Made by a program: the position numbers and the translations under genes
Part shown: piece by piece, positions 49,772 through 60,545 of the stretch
Numbering within the stretch: the stretch's first letter is position 1
How the letters are laid out: the number at the start of each line of letters is the position of its first letter
The notes under the pieces: generated by a model
What the model was told of the DNA's origin: nothing
What the model saw: the letters and a program-made list of their open reading frames with translations, nothing else
Databases searched by the model: none
Origin: Oscillospiraceae bacterium
GTDB taxonomy: Bacteria > Bacillota > Clostridia > Oscillospirales > Acutalibacteraceae
Direction of reading: 5' to 3'
Length of the DNA stretch: 64,000 nt
Assembly (NCBI GenBank): GCA_015066625.1
Contig: SVOC01000007.1
Span: forward strand, 49,304-113,303

Positions 49772-51947
49772 AGAATTTATGCACTCCTTCTCCGACTTCT
49801 GTTTCTTTGCCACCGAGGATAACCGTTGCGGTCGCACCATCGGGCACAGTAAATTCATACTCTGTTTTGCCGTTTTCTGTTTTCCATTCGGATTTTACAA
49901 GACCCTTTCTTGTGTCTATGGAGGCCTTTACATATGTAAGTCTGCCGTCGGTAACGGGAGCAAACACAATATGCTCAAAAGCAGGCTTGCTCTCATCAAT
50001 CTTAATGCCTGCGGCATCGCCGTAAAGCCAATCCGCCACACTGCCGTATGCATAGTGATTGAATGAATTCATTGATGTGCTCCACATTGAGCCGTCTTCG
50101 CGAAGGCTGTCCCAGTGCTCCCATATTGTGGTTGCACCCATTTTGACCGAGAATAACCACGAAGGATATTCTTCACGAAGAAGGAGGCTGTAAGCGGTTT
50201 CGGCATAGCCGTTATCGCTGAGTGCGTGGAGAAGGTATGGTGTGCCGACAAAGCCTGTTTTAAGGTGTCCGCACTCTGTCACAAGGTCGTTGAGCTGCTT
50301 TGCGGTTTCTGCGACATTATCCGTAATTCCGAAATGCAGCGCAAGCACGGCGGCTGTCTGGGTTTCAAATTCTGGCTTTATTCTGCCTTCACTCATAAAT
50401 TCACGCCTGAAAGCCTTGATTGATTTTTCTCTCTTCGCCCAAACTTCTGCGGCATCTTCTCCGCAAAGCTCCAGCGATTTTGCGTAAATACCGCTTGAGT
50501 AAATGTAGTAAGCGGTTGCAATAAGATTTTTCTCCGTACCCTTTGAGCAGTCCTCGGGGCTGCTGCCGTCAAGGTTAAGCCAATCGCCGAAATGCCAGCT
50601 TCTGCTCCATATGCCGTCATCCATACGGCTCTCAATAAATTCAATATAATCCTTCATTGAATCAAGCGACTCAGCAATAATATTTTTGTTTGCATAGGTC
50701 AGGTAAATCTGCCACGGACAGATTGTTGCGGCATCCGCCCACGCAGCAGAACAATCCTCGTTGGGCTCAAAAACTCCCGGTATTACATGAGGAATCGTTC
50801 CCCAATCGGTCTGATCTGCACGAAGGTCAGCCAACCATTTTATAAAGAAACGCTCAACATCGTAGTTATAGGATGCAGTTTTGACGAACACCTGAGCATC
50901 ACCCGTCCAGCCCAGACGCTCGTCACGCTGGGGACAGTCCGTAGGCACATCAAGGAAGTTGCTCTTCTGACCCCAAATAATATTAGAGAAAAGCTTGTTT
51001 ACTCTTTCGTCGGAGCACTCAAAATAACCCGTTCTCTTCATATCGGAATGAACAACGATTGCCGTGAAATTCTCTTTTTTCACTTCGTCGCTCCAGTTTT
51101 CAAGTCTGATATAACGGAAACCGTAGAAATTATAATCAGGCTTATGAATATGCTCCTTACCGTCGCAAAGGAAAACAGCCTGAGCCTTGGCACTTCTGAG
51201 ATTATCGGTATAGAAATTACCCTCTGCATCAAGCACCTCTGCATGGCTTATAACGGCTCTTTCGCCTTTGTTACCCTTTATTTTAAACTCAACATAGCCC
51301 GTCATATTCTGACCGAAGTCAATAACGGTTTCGCCCTTGGGAGTTTTTATAATTTCAACAGGAGCAAGTCTTTCGTTCTCAACCACCTTTTCACCCTGAC
51401 GGTCAAGAAGAACCTTTCTGTTCTTTTCAAAGACCTGAGCCTTTGCAGGGAAAATATCAACATAGGCAGGGTCATAAATATATCCGTTGTAAAGATTTGA
51501 ATAAACATATTTTCCGTTTTCGCAATTCCAATCGCCACCGCTGGTAATGATTTCGGTTTCACCGTCGGCATAAACAATCGTAAGAGCGAAGATTGCGGCA
51601 ACCTCATTAAATCCCAGGCAAGAATCGCCGGAATGCATTCCGAAATAACTCATAGCCTTCCAGCCGGGGGCAACACCTACCGTAACGGTGTTGTTTTTAT
51701 CCATCATATCGGTTACATCGTATGTATCAGCCTGCAAACGCTTGCTGTATGACGTCCAGCCGGGGGCAAGAATAAAGTCACCCACACGCTGACCGTTGAT
51801 TCTTGCAACATAAACACCCAATGCGGTGATTTCAAGGGTTGCGTTTATAACTTCCTTCTCCGAAACGAAGTTTTTTGAAAATACAATCTCACGGTTTTTC
51901 TGAGATTTCGGGCTTTTTATCCACTGTGCATTAAGAATATTTTTCAT
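49764..51947 (-). CDS. Alpha-L-rhamnosidase, GH78 family
   Basis: NGQRVGDFILAPGWTSYSKRLQADTYDVT, VIDFGQNMTGYVEFKI, SNFLDVPTDCPQRDERLGWTGDAQVF, GATTIWEHWDS, SFNHYAYGSVADWLY. Confidence 0.93.
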   Translation of the reverse strand: MKNILNAQWIKSPKSQKNREIVFSKNFVSEKEVINATLEITALGVYVARINGQRVGDFILAPGWTSYSKRLQADTYDVTDMMDKNNTVTVGVAPGWKAMSYFGMHSGDSCLGFNEVAAIFALTIVYADGETEIITSGGDWNCENGKYVYSNLYNGYIYDPAYVDIFPAKAQVFEKNRKVLLDRQGEKVVENERLAPVEIIKTPKGETVIDFGQNMTGYVEFKIKGNKGERAVISHAEVLDAEGNFYTDNLRSAKAQAVFLCDGKEHIHKPDYNFYGFRYIRLENWSDEVKKENFTAIVVHSDMKRTGYFECSDERVNKLFSNIIWGQKSNFLDVPTDCPQRDERLGWTGDAQVFVKTASYNYDVERFFIKWLADLRADQTDWGTIPHVIPGVFEPNEDCSAAWADAATICPWQIYLTYANKNIIAESLDSMKDYIEFIESRMDDGIWSRSWHFGDWLNLDGSSPEDCSKGTEKNLIATAYYIYSSGIYAKSLELCGEDAAEVWAKREKSIKAFRREFMSEGRIKPEFETQTAAVLALHFGITDNVAETAKQLNDLVTECGHLKTGFVGTPYLLHALSDNGYAETAYSLLLREEYPSWLFSVKMGATTIWEHWDSLREDGSMWSTSMNSFNHYAYGSVADWLYGDAAGIKIDESKPAFEHIVFAPVTDGRLTYVKASIDTRKGLVKSEWKTENGKTEYEFTVPDGATATVILGGKETEVGEGVHKFYE

Positions 51948-52080
51948 AATTTACCTCCACGGCTCTTTATAATTTTCATTTTATAACACATCACTTCAAA
52001 AATCAATAATAAAAATTTATATTTATACCCTTGATTGACGGTGAAATAACTGATAGAATACCTTTGAAAGGAAGGTTTTT

Positions 52081-52821
52081 ATGAAACGGATACTGAGTAT
52101 ATCTATGATATTTGCCCTCGTTTTTTCCCTTGCGTCCTGCAAAGGCAAAAGCAACAGCGATACAACAACCGTCCCCGCACCCGTTATTGAAGAAAGCACA
52201 CATTCGAAAGAATTCAAAGATGAAAGCGGCAGAGTAATATTTACCGTTGATGTGACGCTTCCTCAGATAAAAGATAATTGCGACCCCAAGGTTGCGGAAT
52301 ATATAAACGGAGTTGCGCTTGGTATTTTCAACAATGCCTGCGACTTTGCGGAAAGCAACCTTGAAAGTGCGGCAAAATCAAGATCACCCTGGACAAAAAC
52401 CGTTACCTTTGAAACCACACTTCTCAATGACAGATATGCCTGCTTTTTAGTCAGCGACCTTTTCAGCCTTTACGGCGATATTCCCACTCTCAGCACCGTT
52501 TGCTTTGATATTCAAAAAGGTGAGCGCTGCTACCTCAACGATTTTGCCTGCGTGCCTGAAGACCCCGAAGGCTGTTTTGAAAGTTTTCTTAACGATATTC
52601 TCGCACCCGTATTACCCGTAAGATTCCACAACCCTGAATACATTACGGAAGAAGTTCTTCAAAGACTCGACAAAATTGTTGACCCCGATAACTTCTATCT
52701 TACGGAAAAAGGTATGGGCTTTTATTTCAACAAAAATAATGTTCACTATTATTTACAGGGAAATTATAAAGTCACATTCACCTGGGATGAGCTTACGGGC
52801 TGCTATCAGTTACCCGAATAA
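52081..52821 (+). CDS. Lipoprotein, RsiV/DUF3298-like
   Basis: Lipobox SLASCK; DRYACFLVSDLFSLYGDIPTLSTVCFDIQKGERCYLNDF...; FYFNKNNVHYYLQGNYKVTFTWDEL. Confidence 0.65.
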   Translation: MKRILSISMIFALVFSLASCKGKSNSDTTTVPAPVIEESTHSKEFKDESGRVIFTVDVTLPQIKDNCDPKVAEYINGVALGIFNNACDFAESNLESAAKSRSPWTKTVTFETTLLNDRYACFLVSDLFSLYGDIPTLSTVCFDIQKGERCYLNDFACVPEDPEGCFESFLNDILAPVLPVRFHNPEYITEEVLQRLDKIVDPDNFYLTEKGMGFYFNKNNVHYYLQGNYKVTFTWDELTGCYQLPE

Positions 52822-52838
52822 AAAACTGTTTTTCTTCC

Positions 52839-52868
52839 AACTCCGTCCTGCCGGACGGAGTTTTCTTT
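52839..52868 (+). terminator. Intrinsic terminator
   Basis: AACTCCGTCC-TGCC-GGACGGAGTT followed by TTCTTT. Confidence 0.82.
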
Positions 52869-52909
52869 GCAAAAATCGTGATGATAGAAAAATTCTCTTA
52901 ACAAGAGAA

Positions 52910-52959
52910 ATTGTTTCAATAAACGGGTTATTGTTTCATTTTCGAAAAACTGTTATTAT
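52910..52959 (+). promoter_or_regulatory. Promoter with two direct ATTGTTTCA repeats upstream of the XRE regulator
   Basis: ATTGTTTCA at 52910-52918 and 52930-52938 (20-bp period); -35 TTGTTT 52931-52936, N17, -10 TATTAT 52954-52959. Confidence 0.5.
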
Positions 52960-53011
52960 CAGCTTGTAACCAACGGCCGGGTTAACTTTAACAATTGAAA
53001 GGTGATATATT

Positions 53012-54103
53012 ATGACAATATATTTCGGAGAAAACCTCAAAAAACTTCGCAAATCAAAAGACCTCACGCAGGAGGCACTGGCAGATTTTCTCGGTATGTC
53101 ATTCCAGGCAATAAGCAAATGGGAGCGCAGTGAAACCTACCCCGACATAACCATGCTTCCGATAATCGCATCTTTCTTCGGTGTTACCGTTGACAGCCTT
53201 CTCGGCACGGACATGATTGAAAAAGAAAAACAGATCAGTGAATACTGCAAAAAGTATTCCCGTTTATGGAATAACGGCAAAATCGACGAAGCAAGGGATA
53301 TGCTCAAAAATGCAATCGGTGAATTCCCCGGCAACTATGACCTGCTTGCAAAATATCTCAACGCACTTATCCATGCACAGTATGACGACGGTTATCTTAT
53401 TTCAATAAAACCGGAAGTTCAGAGAATTTATGACAACATACAGAATTACTGTACCGTTGACAGCATCAGAATATGGACAAAGAAGCTTATGTGCCGTTAT
53501 CTTCGTGACCTGAGCTTAATCAAAAACAGCGGTGTTGATATTGCCGATGCGGAAAAGATTCTTTCAGAAATGCCGATTATGCAGAACACGAGGGATTACG
53601 AAGCAATGTATATGTACCCCCATGATGACGAAAAGCGTGCGGCTGCCTGTGCAAACGGCATTTCCGAGATGCTCCGCCTTTTCGGTGAAATCATGAACAG
53701 AAAATACAAGAACTTCCTTGATGCCGACGGCGACATTTCCGAAGCGTATATCAACCTTGTTGAAAAGGTTATGCCCGACGGCGATTACGGCAAGAGCCAT
53801 TATCTTATGGTAATCAACCATCAGCGCCTCGGTGTCAAGAAATATCTTGCAGGCGATGAAAAGTCCGCTCTCGAGCATTTTGAAAAGGCACTTAAGCTCG
53901 CAAAAAGCTATGACGAAATGCCCGAAGTTCTTGTTCACACCTCAAATGCCGTTAAGGGTCTTGAATTTGATAAAACAAGAGCATACCGCTTCTGGGAAGG
54001 TTCATTCTTTGAAGATGTGAAAGAAGGTCTGATAAACAGACCCCAGCTTTCCGAAGAATTCAAAAGCAGCGAAGCTTTCAGGAGAATTACTGAAAATATA
54101 TGA
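53012..54103 (+). CDS. XRE-family HTH regulator with long helical (TPR-like) C-terminal region
   Basis: GENLKKLRKSKDLTQEALADFLGMSFQAISKWERSETYPDITMLPIIASFFGVTVDSLLG HTH_3; helical repeats after. Confidence 0.88.
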   Translation: MTIYFGENLKKLRKSKDLTQEALADFLGMSFQAISKWERSETYPDITMLPIIASFFGVTVDSLLGTDMIEKEKQISEYCKKYSRLWNNGKIDEARDMLKNAIGEFPGNYDLLAKYLNALIHAQYDDGYLISIKPEVQRIYDNIQNYCTVDSIRIWTKKLMCRYLRDLSLIKNSGVDIADAEKILSEMPIMQNTRDYEAMYMYPHDDEKRAAACANGISEMLRLFGEIMNRKYKNFLDADGDISEAYINLVEKVMPDGDYGKSHYLMVINHQRLGVKKYLAGDEKSALEHFEKALKLAKSYDEMPEVLVHTSNAVKGLEFDKTRAYRFWEGSFFEDVKEGLINRPQLSEEFKSSEAFRRITENI

Positions 54104-54140
54104 TGTGTCAATCAACAGCAACACCCTGCATACGACGGAA

Positions 54141-54177
54141 AGCCCCTGCTCGTAATGAGCAGGGGCTTCTTGTTTTT
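54141..54177. terminator. Intrinsic terminator between XRE gene and rplQ
   Basis: AGCCCCTGCTC-GTAAT-GAGCAGGGGCT then TCTTGTTTTT. Confidence 0.87.
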
Positions 54178-54204
54178 ATAGTGTTAACTATCTTATATCA
54201 AGAC

Positions 54205-54546
54205 TTATACAAGCTCGATGATGCACATCTCGGCAGCGTCGCCTCTACGGGGACCTGTCTTGATAATGCGGCAATAACCGCCGTTAACTTCCTTATACTT
54301 GGGGGCAATCTCATCAAAGAGCTTCTTTGCTACGTCTTCTTTTGTAACGTAAGCAAGAACCTTGCGCTTTGAGTGGAGAGAGTCGTCCTTAGCAATGGTG
54401 ATCATCTTTTCAGCCATTGCACGAACTTCCTGAGCCCTTGTAACGGTGGTCTCTATTCTGCCGTTTTCCAAAAGATAGGTAACAAGGCCTCTGAGCATCG
54501 ACTTGCGATGGTCACTTGTGCGGCCAAGCTTTCTGGTACCGGGCAT
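54205..54546 (-). CDS. rplQ: 50S ribosomal protein L17
   Basis: [38 protein letters not shown]. Confidence 0.97.
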   Translation of the reverse strand: MPGTRKLGRTSDHRKSMLRGLVTYLLENGRIETTVTRAQEVRAMAEKMITIAKDDSLHSKRKVLAYVTKEDVAKKLFDEIAPKYKEVNGGYCRIIKTGPRRGDAAEMCIIELV

Positions 54547-54560
54547 AAGTTCACACTCCT

Positions 54561-55511
54561 TTAGTCCTCATCCCTGCGAAGATCAAAGCCAAGTGAATTG
54601 AGCTTTGCAACAACCTCATCAAGGGATTTTCTGCCGAGGTTACGAACTTTCATCATATCTTCCTCGGTTCTGTTAATCAAATCTTCAACCGTATTGATCT
54701 GCGCTCTCTTCAAGCAGTTAAACGAACGCACAGAGAGGTCAAGTTCCTCAATGGTCATCTCCAGGACTTTTTCTTTGCCGCTGTCGCTCTTAACGACCAT
54801 AACCTCCGTATCATATGCCTCACCTGAGAGGTCACCGAAGAGGTTGAGGTGCTCGTTGAGGATCTTGGCGCCGAGAGAAACGGCTTCCATAGCATTGATG
54901 GTTCCGTTTGTCCACACCTCGAGAGTCAGCTTATCATAGTCTGTAATCTGACCTACACGGGTGTTTTCAACTGTGTAGTTAACCTTTAATACGGGTGTAT
55001 AAATTGAATCAATAGCAATAACGCCGATAATGGGCTGCATCATCTGCTTGTTTCTGTCTGCAGAAACATAACCTCTGCCCTTATCACAGGTAAGCTCCAT
55101 GCTTACGTGTGCATCTGAGTTGAGAGTAGCGATGTGAAGCTCGGGGTTGAGGATTTCAACCTCTGAATCGGTCTTGATGCTGCCTGCGGTGATTTCGTCA
55201 TCGCCGTTTGCATCAATATAGATTGTTTTGGGACCGTCTCCGTGGATTTTAAGGATAACGTTCTTGAGATTGAGAACAATCTCTGTCACATCTTCCTTAA
55301 CACCGGGGATGGTGCTGAATTCGTGAAGAATTCCGTCAATCTTAACGGAGGTTATCGCGTAGCCGGGAAGAGAAGAAAGAAGAACTCTTCTCAGGCTGTT
55401 ACCCAATGTTGTGCCGTAGCCTCTTTCAAGAGGTTCAACAACAAATCTACCGTACTTTCCGTCTTCGGAAATTTCGGCTGTATCAATTCTGGGCTTTTCG
55501 ATACCAATCAT
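54561..55511 (-). CDS. rpoA: DNA-directed RNA polymerase subunit alpha
   Basis: [26 protein letters not shown]-terminal [44 protein letters not shown]. Confidence 0.97.
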   Translation of the reverse strand: MIGIEKPRIDTAEISEDGKYGRFVVEPLERGYGTTLGNSLRRVLLSSLPGYAITSVKIDGILHEFSTIPGVKEDVTEIVLNLKNVILKIHGDGPKTIYIDANGDDEITAGSIKTDSEVEILNPELHIATLNSDAHVSMELTCDKGRGYVSADRNKQMMQPIIGVIAIDSIYTPVLKVNYTVENTRVGQITDYDKLTLEVWTNGTINAMEAVSLGAKILNEHLNLFGDLSGEAYDTEVMVVKSDSGKEKVLEMTIEELDLSVRSFNCLKRAQINTVEDLINRTEEDMMKVRNLGRKSLDEVVAKLNSLGFDLRRDED

Positions 55512-55622
55512 TCAAAACCCTCCTTTAAAACAGGCAGGAATATCCTGCTCAAAATGCATTCAAAAACGTGCGTCGCCATAACGCACTGCCGATAAACCTT
55601 GAAAGGTAAATCAAGCAGGGCA

Positions 55623-56249
55623 TTATTTTGAATAAAGTTCGACGATAAGATGCTCTTCAACGGGAACTGCAATCTGCTCACGAGTGGGCAGAGCAAGAAT
55701 CTTTGCTGAATGAGCTTCTGCATTAAGGTCAAGCCACTGGGGAACAGGGCGTGAAGCATTTGCTTCGAGAGTTGCCTTAATCTTGTCGCTGTCAAGGCTC
55801 TTGTCCTTGATTGAAACTTCGTCGCCTGCTTTGATAAGATATGAAGGAATGTTTACCTTCTTGCCGTTTACTTTGTAATGGCCGTGAGTAACAAGCTGTC
55901 TTGCTTCTGCTCTGGAGTTAGCCCAGCCGAGAAGATAAACAACGTTGTCAAGTCTGCTTTCGCAGATACGGAGCAGGTTTTCACCTGTTACGCCCTGCTT
56001 GCGCTCAGCCATAAGGAAATACTTGTAGAACTGGCCTTCCTGAATACCGTAGTAACGCTTAGCCTGCTGCTTTGCACGAAGCTGAAGACCGTATTCAGTT
56101 GCCTTCTTGCGGCTCTGGCCGTGCTGACCGGGAGCATATGCTCTGCGCTCAACTGCGCACTTGCCTGTGTAGCAACGCTCACCCTTGAGGTAAAGCTTCT
56201 TGCCTTCACGGCGGCACAGCTTGCATACAGCACCTGTATATCTTGCCAT
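55623..56249 (-). CDS. rpsD: 30S ribosomal protein S4
   Basis: [37 protein letters not shown]4 domain [42 protein letters not shown]. Confidence 0.97.
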   Translation of the reverse strand: MARYTGAVCKLCRREGKKLYLKGERCYTGKCAVERRAYAPGQHGQSRKKATEYGLQLRAKQQAKRYYGIQEGQFYKYFLMAERKQGVTGENLLRICESRLDNVVYLLGWANSRAEARQLVTHGHYKVNGKKVNIPSYLIKAGDEVSIKDKSLDSDKIKATLEANASRPVPQWLDLNAEAHSAKILALPTREQIAVPVEEHLIVELYSK

Positions 56250-56277
56250 ATTGTGTTACACCTCCAAATAATTCTGG

Positions 56278-56679
56278 TTACACGCGCCTTCTCTTAGGCG
56301 GGCGGCATCCGTTGTGAGGAATGGGAGTAACATCCTTAATCATGTTAACTTCCAGACCTGCTGTCTGTAAAGCTCTGATTGCCGCTTCACGACCCTGACC
56401 GGGGCCCTTAACGTAAACCTCAACAGTCTTCATGCCGTGCTCGATAGCAGCCTTTGCTGCTGTTTCAGCGGCTGTCTGAGCTGCGAAGGGAGTTGATTTC
56501 TTTGAGCCTCTGAAGCCCATCTCGCCTGCGCTTGCCCATGAAACTGCGTTGCCCTGGGTGTCAGTGATTGTAACAATTGTGTTGTTAAAGGTGGATTGGA
56601 TATGGGCTGCGCCACGCTCGATATTCTTGCGTTCACGGCGTCTGCGGGTACCTGTTGTCTTTTTTGCTGCTTTAGCCAT
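56278..56679 (-). CDS. rpsK: 30S ribosomal protein S11
   Basis: [47 protein letters not shown]-terminal [13 protein letters not shown]; start trimmed to MAKAAKK. Confidence 0.97.
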   Translation of the reverse strand: MAKAAKKTTGTRRRRERKNIERGAAHIQSTFNNTIVTITDTQGNAVSWASAGEMGFRGSKKSTPFAAQTAAETAAKAAIEHGMKTVEVYVKGPGQGREAAIRALQTAGLEVNMIKDVTPIPHNGCRPPKRRRV

Positions 56680-56695
56680 AATATCCCTCCTAATC

Positions 56696-57064
56696 TTACT
56701 TCTTCTTGTTTGCAATGGTCTTCTTGGGACCCTTGCGTGTACGAGCGTTTGTCTTTGATCTCTGACCTCTTACGGGGAGATTCTTTCTGTGACGAACGCC
56801 ACGGTAGCATCCGATTTCGATAAGTCTCTTGATGTCAAATGCTGTTTCTCTGCGAAGATCACCTTCAACTGTAAGGTTATGCTCGATGTAATCACGAAGT
56901 TTTGAAACATCTTCCTCAGTCATATCCTTAACTCTGAGGTCGGGATCTACGCCGGTTGCTGCGATAATGTCGCTTGCAGTCTTACGACCTATGCCATAGA
57001 TGTAAGTAAGAGCAATTTCAATTCTCTTCTCTCTGGGCAGGTCAACACCTGAAATACGCGCCAT
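56696..57064 (-). CDS. rpsM: 30S ribosomal protein S13
   Basis: [51 protein letters not shown]. Confidence 0.97.
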   Translation of the reverse strand: MARISGVDLPREKRIEIALTYIYGIGRKTASDIIAATGVDPDLRVKDMTEEDVSKLRDYIEHNLTVEGDLRRETAFDIKRLIEIGCYRGVRHRKNLPVRGQRSKTNARTRKGPKKTIANKKK

Positions 57065-57106
57065 TTGTCAGTTGCACCTCCAAATTAACATTGGTTTTCG
57101 TCGGGA

Positions 57107-57220
57107 TTAACCCTGACGCTGCTTGTGCTTGGGATTTTCACAGATAACCATTACTTTTCCCTTGCGCTTGATTATTTTGCACTTTTCGCAAATTTTCTTG
57201 ACAGAAGGTCTGACTTTCAT
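57107..57220 (-). CDS. rpmJ: 50S ribosomal protein L36
   Basis: [37 protein letters not shown] read from the minus strand; shorter than the ORF-track cut-off. Confidence 0.97.
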   Translation of the reverse strand: MKVRPSVKKICEKCKIIKRKGKVMVICENPKHKQRQG

Positions 57221-57240
57221 ATTAGAATTACCTCCTTGAA

Positions 57241-57459
57241 TTACTTAGAACGCCATGTGATGCGGCCCTTGGTGAGGTCGTATGGCGACATTTCGACCGT
57301 CACTTTATCTCCGGGAAGAATCTTGATGTAGTTCATCCTGAGCTTACCTGAGATGTGAGCCAATATTCTGTGTCCGTTTTCCAACTCAACCTGGAAAGTT
57401 GCGTTGGGTAATGACTCTACTACCGTACCTTCAATCTCGATCATGTCCTGCTTAGACAT
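57241..57459 (-). CDS. infA: Translation initiation factor IF-1
   Basis: [61 protein letters not shown]. Confidence 0.97.
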   Translation of the reverse strand: MSKQDMIEIEGTVVESLPNATFQVELENGHRILAHISGKLRMNYIKILPGDKVTVEMSPYDLTKGRITWRSK

Positions 57460-57468
57460 AATAACCTC

Positions 57469-57723
57469 CTAAGTGTTGCCGTTAATTTCTGCATTCAACC
57501 GCCCCAATGCTTTTTTCAGCATTCTGTTGGTCTGCATTTCGGATTCATTCAGTGAAATTCCGATTGACTCAACATGGCGGATATTTTTGCTTTTCGGTCT
57601 TTCAACGGGACGTTCCTTTCCGTCGCAGACAAGAACCTTTTTTTGCTCGCTTCCCACCACTGCAAGAAGCCTGCCTTTATCTCTGCCTGCCGACGATCTG
57701 ACTACCGTTCCTCTTTCAAGCAT
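57469..57723 (-). CDS. KOW-domain (L14e-like) RNA-binding protein
   Basis: LERGTVVRSSAGRDKGRLLAVVGSEQKKVLVCDGKERPVERPKSKNIRHV between map and infA. Confidence 0.8.
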   Translation of the reverse strand: MLERGTVVRSSAGRDKGRLLAVVGSEQKKVLVCDGKERPVERPKSKNIRHVESIGISLNESEMQTNRMLKKALGRLNAEINGNT

Positions 57724-57734
57724 AATCTCTCACC

Positions 57735-58484
57735 TTAAATCCTTGTGAGAATTACGGGACCGTCTGCTGTGATTGCCACCGTATGCTCGAAGTGGGCGGA
57801 GAGTGAACCGTCCTTTGTTTTTATAGTCCAACCGTCAGGCAACTGCCTGATTCCTGCGCCGCCCATGTTAATCATGGGTTCAATGGCTATTGTCATGCCG
57901 GGGAGCAGGCGCACACCTCTGCCGGGTGTGCCGAAATTCGGTACGCTGGGGTCCTCGTGCATCTGCTTTCCTATTCCGTGACCCGTGAATTCACGAACCA
58001 CCGAAAAGCCTCTCTCCTCGCAATACCTTTGGATTGTTGAGCCGATATCGCCGAGTCTGCCGCCTGCGACAGCCGCCTTGATGCCTTCGTAAAGGCTCTC
58101 TCTTGTGGTGTCGCACAGCCGCTGAGCTTCGGGTGAAATATCACCCGCCGCAAAAGTGGCGGCATTATCGCCGACATAGCCGTTTAAGGTAGCGCCAACA
58201 TCAATGCTGACGATATCGCCTGCCCTGATGATGCGTTTCTTGCTTGGAATGCCGTGAATGACCTCATCGTTTATGGAAATGCATGCAGCAGCGGGGTATC
58301 CGTTATAACCCTTGAAAGTGGGTATTGCACCGCTTTTAACAATGAAGTTATGGGCAATGCGGTTGATTTCCTCGGTTGTTACGCCGGGCTCAACTGCCGC
58401 ACCCGCTGCCTTTAATGCTCCTGCAGCTACGGCTCCTGCCTCTTTCATAAGGCTGAGCTCTTTTGTTGTTTTGAGCACTATCAT
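57735..58484 (-). CDS. map: Type I methionine aminopeptidase
   Basis: CISINDEVIHGIPSKKRIIRAGDIVSIDVGATLNGYVGDNAATF, VREFTGHGIGKQMHEDPSVPNFG. Confidence 0.97.
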   Translation of the reverse strand: MIVLKTTKELSLMKEAGAVAAGALKAAGAAVEPGVTTEEINRIAHNFIVKSGAIPTFKGYNGYPAAACISINDEVIHGIPSKKRIIRAGDIVSIDVGATLNGYVGDNAATFAAGDISPEAQRLCDTTRESLYEGIKAAVAGGRLGDIGSTIQRYCEERGFSVVREFTGHGIGKQMHEDPSVPNFGTPGRGVRLLPGMTIAIEPMINMGGAGIRQLPDGWTIKTKDGSLSAHFEHTVAITADGPVILTRI

Positions 58485-58529
58485 GCTAATCCTCCGTTAA
58501 ATGTAAACCGTTAAGATTTACGCAAGGGC

Positions 58530-59894
58530 TTAATCAAGGAAGCCCTTGTAGTGTCTCATCATCATCTGGCTTTCGAGCTGCTTGACTGTTTCAAGAGCAA
58601 CACCGACAAGAATGATGATCGAGGTACCGCCAAGTGAAACTGTGAAGCCCTGAGCATAGCCGAGCTTTTCAAGAATGAATGTGGCAACCTGTGAGTAGAT
58701 AATAGGCAGGAGAGCTACAACGCTCAGAAGAAGAGCACCGAGAAGGGTGATTCTGTGGATAATCTTGCCGATGTATCTTGATGTGGGCTCGCCGGGACGA
58801 ATGCCGGGGATTGAGCCGCCGTTGTCACGGATATTCTTTGACATTTCAATGGGGTTGTACTGAATGCTTGCATAGAAGTATGCGAAAGCAATGATGAATA
58901 CGAAATAAATGATGCTGTATACCCAGTGATCCATTTCAAAGATTGAGAAGAAACCTGCAAGCGCCTTATTCTCTGAAACGGTTGAGGGATTCATGAACAT
59001 CTTTATTGTGGGAGGCAGTGAAAGGATTGAGGAAGCGAAGATAACGGGCATAACGCCTGACATATTAACCTTGAGAGGAATATGAGTGCTCTGACCGCCG
59101 TACATCTTTCTGCCTACAACTCTCTTTGCGTACTGCACGGGAATTCTTCTCTCTGCACTATCCATCCATACGATGAAAGCAATCATCAGAACAAGAACAA
59201 CAGTAATGATGAGTGTGATGGGGATGTATGCACCGCCGCGGGAAATGTAACCCGTTGAGGGGCCGAGGAGCGAAGAAATGAGTGAGGGAATTCTTGAAAC
59301 GATACCTGCGAAGAGTATGATTGAAATACCGTTGCCAATACCCTTTTCGTTGATTCTCTCGCCAAGCCACATGATAAGGGCTGTACCTGCTGTGAAGCAA
59401 AGGATGACAACCAGTGCCTGGAACACTGCTGCGAAGCCGGTGAAGTCTGCGCCTGCTGCGTTCTTGGTGAGGTAACCCTGACTTCTGAGATAGAAGAAGT
59501 AAGCTGTACTCTGGAGAACACCGAGAGCGATAGTTACAAAACGAGTGATTGCTGCAATCTTCTTGCGGCCTTCTTCGCCTTCCTTCTGAAGTCTTTCAAG
59601 GGCGGGAATTGCAACTGCAAGCAGCTGCATGATAATTGAACTGTTGATGTAGGGGGTGATGGACATTGCGAAAATAGTTCCGTAGTTGAACGCATCACCT
59701 GTCATCATGTTCAGATAGTTAAGGAAAGTATTGCCCGTTGTTGCGTTTGCACCGAGAACGCCGGTTTCAGCGATAGCGGTGAAAGGAACGGGAATAGCCG
59801 AACCGATTCTGAAAACCAGAACGATAAGAGCTGTGTAGATAAGCTTCTTACGCAGATCGGCGATTTTCCATGCATTAACTATTGTCTGAAGCAC
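58530..59894 (-). CDS. secY: Protein translocase subunit SecY
   Basis: RIGSAIPVPF, NSSIIMQLLAVAIPALERLQKEGEEGRKKI, IPLKVNMSGVMPVIFASSIL. Confidence 0.97.
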   Translation of the reverse strand: MLQTIVNAWKIADLRKKLIYTALIVLVFRIGSAIPVPFTAIAETGVLGANATTGNTFLNYLNMMTGDAFNYGTIFAMSITPYINSSIIMQLLAVAIPALERLQKEGEEGRKKIAAITRFVTIALGVLQSTAYFFYLRSQGYLTKNAAGADFTGFAAVFQALVVILCFTAGTALIMWLGERINEKGIGNGISIILFAGIVSRIPSLISSLLGPSTGYISRGGAYIPITLIITVVLVLMIAFIVWMDSAERRIPVQYAKRVVGRKMYGGQSTHIPLKVNMSGVMPVIFASSILSLPPTIKMFMNPSTVSENKALAGFFSIFEMDHWVYSIIYFVFIIAFAYFYASIQYNPIEMSKNIRDNGGSIPGIRPGEPTSRYIGKIIHRITLLGALLLSVVALLPIIYSQVATFILEKLGYAQGFTVSLGGTSIIILVGVALETVKQLESQMMMRHYKGFLD

Positions 59895-59895
59895 G

Positions 59896-60339
59896 TTAGA
59901 TCACCTCTGCCTTTCCTCCGGCAGCTTCGATCTTGGCCTTTGCGCTATCTGAAAAAGCATTTGCCTGAACGGTGAGCTTCTTCGAAATTTCGCCATTACC
60001 CAAAATCTTAACGCCGTCCAAAGTCTTTTTGATAATGCCTTTCTCAATAAGAGCGTCGATTGTTACGGTTGCACCGTCATCGAAATACTTATCAAGAGTA
60101 GCAATGTTTGTAATTGCCATCTCTGTTGCAAAGATGTTGTTGAATCCTCTCTTGGGGATTCTTCTCTGAAGGGGCATCTGACCGCCTTCAAAGCCGGCAC
60201 GCATACCTCTGCCTGCACGTGCCTTCTGACCTTTATGACCCTTACCGGCTGTTTTACCCTGACCTGATGCGGGGCCGCGGCCGATACGCTTACGCTCTTT
60301 TGTTGAGCCTGCTGCGGGTGAGAGATCGTGCAACTTCAT
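59896..60339 (-). CDS. rplO: 50S ribosomal protein L15
   Basis: [42 protein letters not shown]. Confidence 0.97.
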   Translation of the reverse strand: MKLHDLSPAAGSTKERKRIGRGPASGQGKTAGKGHKGQKARAGRGMRAGFEGGQMPLQRRIPKRGFNNIFATEMAITNIATLDKYFDDGATVTIDALIEKGIIKKTLDGVKILGNGEISKKLTVQANAFSDSAKAKIEAAGGKAEVI

Positions 60340-60530
60340 TAGTTTGCACCTCCTTGCTCGCTGGTCTCAATAAGGTGAGAAATCTTTCTTACCTTGCCCT
60401 GAGTAGCAGCGTTGTCCGGCTGAACTGTTACGTCGCCGATTTTATGAAGACCAAGTGCATGGGCGGTTGCAATCTGAGGCTTGGTGCTTCCAATAAGGCT
60501 CTTAACGAGCTTTACCTGAATATCTGCCAT
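60339..60530 (-). CDS. rpmD: 50S ribosomal protein L30
   Basis: [51 protein letters not shown]. Confidence 0.96.
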   Translation of the reverse strand: MADIQVKLVKSLIGSTKPQIATAHALGLHKIGDVTVQPDNAATQGKVRKISHLIETSEQGGAN

Positions 60531-60545
60531 TTTAATCCGCCCTCC

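Noticed and set aside
50787-51500. 237-aa plus-strand ORF opposite the rhamnosidase
   Set aside because: Antisense shadow of conserved GH78 sequence
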